DNA from: Phycomyces nitens
Lineage: Eukaryota; Mucoromycota; Mucoromycetes; Mucorales; Phycomycetaceae
Assembly (NCBI GenBank): GCA_022702545.1
Contig: JAHRBC010000004.1
Span: 5,796,001-5,860,000 of the forward strand
DNA length: 64,000 nt
Direction: 5' to 3'
The notes beneath the pieces were generated by a model. That model was not told where the DNA came from and searched no databases. It worked only from the letters and a program-made list of their open reading frames with translations. Within the stretch, counting starts at the first letter, position 1. The number at the start of each line of letters is the position of its first letter. This document shows, one piece after another, positions 60,401 through 64,000 of the stretch. Made by a program: the position numbers and the translations under genes.

Positions 60401-60998
60401 GAATAGCCTTAGTTTTGGTCCAAGACGTATTATTTCACCATCTCATTTACCTATGAATAGCCATAACAGCTTTTTCAGAGTCGGATTTACATGGCAAAGG
60501 AATAATCTTGTTTGCAAGAGGATTGACATTCTGATCCGAGAGTATGTCTATGTCAGCAGGCTCAATAGTAAATATACGACAATTTCCTATTTCTTTGGAT
60601 GCGTTTTCTGCAAGATCGGTGTATTTTTGCCATGTAAAGATAAAATCTGTATCAGATTGTTTGAGTATTTTAGCGACTGCACTTGGTGGGTTACGGGGAG
60701 AAAGGGCCACAAAGAGTATATCAAGTTTCATTATGGCTAGGATGGTCAAGAGATAAAATATAGAGTTGTCACCAATAACACCCACAGATTTGACTCCTTG
60801 AAGACTCTGGCTCAATTTGCATGCAAGGTTTGTCGATATTCGATCAACTTTTTCATACGAAAGGTTCCTGTAGGTCCCAAGATTTTTCTGATCACTAGCA
60901 GCATAACGAACAAAGACTTTGTCAGCATAGAGAGTTGACTGTTTAGTCCAATATCTAATAAATGACTGTTCTTGGCCATGTTTTATAATATATTCCAT
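57412..60998 (-). CDS. Adenylate-forming reductase with A-T-R domains (eight exons, about 1047 aa)
   Basis: Minus-strand exons: 60998-60451, 60387-60241, about 60182-59952, 59880-59795, 59735-59459, 59392-59223, 59159-57907 and 57843-57412. The adenylation domain has HSSGTTGFPK (about 182-191), FHLFGL, YGGAPLS, YGSTE and YGRMDDTL. A carrier domain follows with the phosphopantetheine serine in DLGLNSLLS (about S601). The reductase domain has the NADP loop LLTGVTGSLGSFIL (about 680) and the catalytic pair in YAQSKY (about 850). There is no condensation domain. Such enzymes activate a carboxylic acid, hold it as a thioester and release it as an aldehyde; Lys2 is a relative but its N-terminal region is absent here. 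The substrate is unknown. Canonical splicing between exons 2 and 3 breaks the frame, so the gene may use an odd splice site or be damaged. Confidence 0.92.
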
Positions 60999-62239
60999 TG
61001 GGTATTACTGAAAAAATAATGAATTGGTTTGTTTCTGTAAACCAAACACTTTATATACTTTCTTGATAAACTTTGTAATAATGGTTAAATATATGATAAT
61101 ATTTACTTTACGGTACATATGTTGGAGGAGTCATATAACTAGCGGTTAAAGTACAAAAATATATTATATTAGCTACACTCCTATAATGCCCTTTTCAATC
61201 CTAGCTTATCAAAAAACTTAAACCTACTTACAAGAACTGTGTGTTTTAAACCTTAACCTTCTAAAGGTTATTTTAGCTTTAGAGACAGATGTTCTTGGAG
61301 GTTATTTCCTAAAATAGTATAGAAAATATTCGTTTAGACTATTGGTTTCACTCTATTTTTAAGAATAAAATAATAACAATCAATGGTGTATTTAGCTAAG
61401 CATTCACATTTCTCAAATTTATTTCAATGTTTTCAGGTGAGGCGTAGTTCCTTGGACCAGCTCTGCCACCTTCTTAACTGATCAACTAATTTATTTTGAT
61501 TAAAATTCTCAAGTAAAATGATATTTTATGTTCTATATATAATGCTTATGGTGCCATATTATGGCTTCTATAATCAAATTATACATAAGAACCGTCAATT
61601 GGCAAGAGCAAGACTGTCATTTAGCACAGTGAGTACCGTACTGTAGACTGAGTGATAAGAAATCGACACAGCGGATAGTGAGACACAATACTACGCATCA
61701 TTCCACTTTGATATATTTGGTTGTCAATACATATTCTCTTAAAAGCATGACCTTTTTACATCATTAAAACAACTTGATGGAGCCTTCTTATCCCTTGATT
61801 TGCTGCAGACTTTTTAAAATGTATAAAGTGTCTAAACGCAAAATCTATTAAACTTGACTACTAATACAAGAATATGCATTGCATCAGTAAATACTTTAAA
61901 TCAGATCAGTACATATTGTATAAACCTTGCTAATGAATGCTTAATGCAGATTTACCAAACTGGCAACAATTTTCTCTGCCCTTTTTGTATTGTCAATATA
62001 TGAGAAATGTCGTCAATTCTCGGATTAAAAAAAGATATTACGTGGATAATACAAAAGATGCCAAACTCTGGTACAGGAATTGAATCATGACACATTGGAC
62101 TATTGATCATAACAATGATCTCTTTCTTGATTTTGCTTTTAAACTAACAGAGAAAATTAAATGAAGCACACATTCCTACTTTATGTATTTAGTTGTACTT
62201 GACTAGTATTCCGCACTTCCAGTGTGTCAGCTATTCAAT
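60999..62239. other. AT-rich region right of the reductase gene
   Basis: Promoter and leader of the reductase in the first few hundred bases, then AT-rich sequence without a supported gene. No telomeric repeat is present. Confidence 0.6.
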
Positions 62240-62542
62240 ATGTCTCAATTTACGATTATGTTGGGTACCAAACCTACGACTACGGCAGCATCTTCAGATC
62301 CATATGATATCAATGTGAATACATCGATTCTCTGTACATTATACAATTTAATATCTAAATTGGTGGGTATTTTAATAATTAATAAGCTCAAATAGCTAAT
62401 TATGCTATATTACAAGAATCAAGCAGTCTATTTAGATAAACACTACCTTATGGACAGTCCAAGATTGCTTACTATATTTTACAGCCATTATATAAACATT
62501 ATGAAAAACTCCGAGGAGCTCAATACAGAAGAAAGATCTTAA
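62240..62542 (+). CDS. Candidate small two-exon gene of unknown function (82 aa)
   Basis: Exon 1 62240-62362 starts with an ATG and ends at a GTGGGT donor; exon 2 62417-62542 starts after an ACAAG acceptor. The 54-base intron is phase 0 and of normal size for this window. The protein has no low-complexity stretch; the second exon reads like a helical segment (LMDSPRLLTIFYSHYINIMK) followed by a charged end. No family is recognised. It is the most protein-like signal in the last 3 kb, but without homology it could be chance or the remains of an older gene. Confidence 0.35.
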
Positions 62543-64000
62543 TTACAGTACTTTCTATATTTTATTATATACATATTTTGTTGACCTTAATATTTTTAAT
62601 GCATATCTTTCTGGATGCATAAATATAATTACTACGAGCCGTGGAAGGACCGCAACACAAGTTATTAGCAGCAAATATCTTGCACAAATAATTAATCAAA
62701 ATCTACCTGAAGCTTGAAGCACAAAAGGTATATGCTGGCCAGAAGATAAACTATCTGCGTGTGCTCATCTTGAAAAAGAAAGAATCGATCGATCGATCGG
62801 TGCCGCATGAGTTAATACGACAGTTGCTAAAATTTGAAATCTACGATATTTTTAGTGTTTGTATGTAGTTCCTTACGTGCTTTTATATCGTATGTACTAT
62901 CTCCACTAATTGTTGAATTTGTTCAATAATTTGGTATTCTAGTATCAATTTGCTACCAGTATTCAGCGCTTATACAATTCTATTAAGAGTCAAGATAATC
63001 CCAGTTATACTTGACTTGATATTCTTTCGTCCTCGTGATCATAATGCACTTTTACAATAAATATGTTTAATAAAGTATCTCGAGGTACATATATATTTTC
63101 AAAGATTGGTTTTTACGTACATATAATATGCACAAAAATATTCTCTTATGTTTTAATGGATATTTTGAAAGTAAGTACGCACTTTTAAATACATCGCCAT
63201 TCTCATATCCATACTAATGCGCTACAAAAACAACATAAAATCACTAGTTGTTACTTGAAAATAATGATTCCAGACTAGAATTTCAAACTCTTTACACTAG
63301 GTATTTACCGACGCACTATTATCGAATAATCATACAATAGACAATATATTTTATTCATTCTATTTTTGAGGTTCAGAGTCTAACACATTTCTTAGCTACG
63401 TTATTTTTACTATCCATAAACGCCCAGGAATAAAATTAACATATGAATGTTATGCACATATATACATACATACTAGAGTTTGAATATATTAAAATAAACT
63501 ATACAAAAACATTACACAGATTGTTTTGGACGTACTTTGCATGGCAGATTTTTAGTTCTTGGTTTCCAAATATTTTTTAATGTTATATGTTTATATAGTA
63601 ATATACTTGTGAGCAAACGCTTGTACACGTCTTTTGTAAGGGTCTTGTAAAAAAAAAACATGAATATTATATATTAATAAATTATCAAACAATAAAGTAG
63701 TATGTATAAGGTAGATGTAAATTGGTTATAATACAAATTCTTGTCTTATAAAAGTACCCGTATTTCAACGATATAAAGGTGTAAATTAATCATTTGTAAA
63801 CCTCGTTATCAAAAATTCAATTTCATAATGAATGTCCCAAATATTCAATATAATTCTCACTCGCTTCAACCTAACGAGTACGTAAATATTGTTGAGCTGG
63901 TTATATAATTGATTAAAATTACTGTCAAATAGTCTACATATTGATGTATCCGGTATTCCTGAAGGCTTCTGCTCTCGCATTGAAAAACAAATTAAATTAC
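62543..64000. other. Right-edge AT-rich region with an orphan open frame
   Basis: A plus-strand frame without ATG is open at 62692-62868 (58 codons), contains protein-like charged helices and ends beside a GTATGT donor at 62861. A GATC-type short repeat lies inside it (about 62788-62799). After 63000 nothing coding is seen on either strand. Confidence 0.45.

Noticed and set aside
61000..64000. Possible telomeric end
   Set aside because: No TTAGGG-type array is present; only AT-rich unique sequence.

Overview
The window reads as nuclear DNA of a filamentous fungus, most likely an early-diverging zygomycete-type fungus (Mucoromycota). The evidence is a compact AT-rich genome, many short introns (roughly 45 to 220 nt) with GTAAGT-like donors and CTAAC-like branch points, strictly fungal families (ATG17, Ste20-type PAK, adenylate-forming reductase, fungal clathrin heavy chain) and no bacterial operon layout. 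The species cannot be fixed from sequence alone. I rebuilt about twenty protein genes by joining exons in phase. No rRNA, tRNA, CRISPR array or intact transposon was recognised.

Layout, left to right. 1485-3382 (+): cytochrome P450. 3875-6259 (+): RFX transcription factor. 6.3-10.5 kb: gene-poor, simple repeats. 10537-11487 (+): C2H2 zinc-finger protein. 12405-13199 (+): universal stress protein. 13969-16376 (-): Ste20/PAK kinase. 18644-19449 (+): UBC8/UBE2H ubiquitin-conjugating enzyme, built of six short exons. 20271-23444 (+): Miro GTPase, converging on 23594-26973 (-): DNA ligase I. 27211-29069 (-): sphingosine kinase. 29585-30491 (-): ESCRT-III Snf7, divergent from 30965-31343 (+): small COX14-like membrane protein, which converges on 31477-33398 (-): ATG17. 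33827-35473 (-): alpha/beta hydrolase. 36170-37195 (-): F-box-like protein. 37.2-41.4 kb: gene-poor. 41419-42976 (+): seven-transmembrane receptor-like protein. 43342-45786 (-): DNA polymerase eta. 46117-46473 (-): 57-residue metallothionein. 47421-53338 (-): clathrin heavy chain. 54199-55938 (-): short/branched-chain acyl-CoA dehydrogenase. 57412-60998 (-): A-T-R adenylate-forming reductase. 61-64 kb: very AT-rich, with one candidate two-exon small gene.

The genes are mostly housekeeping and do not form one pathway. Themes do recur: membrane traffic and degradation (clathrin, Snf7, ATG17, sphingosine kinase, UBC8), mitochondria (Miro, acyl-CoA dehydrogenase, COX14-like), and PCNA-linked DNA replication and repair (DNA ligase I and Pol eta, each ending in or starting with a PIP-type motif). 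No gene cluster or new defence or mobile system was evident.

The most unusual signal is in the splicing. By my exon joins, eight of about 123 introns start with GC rather than GT, seven of them with GCAAGT, and three lie in the clathrin gene. Many 3' splice sites are AAG, two directly after long A-tracts. Three exons are only 12, 12 and 21 nt long. One junction in the adenylate-forming reductase cannot be joined in frame by a canonical intron.
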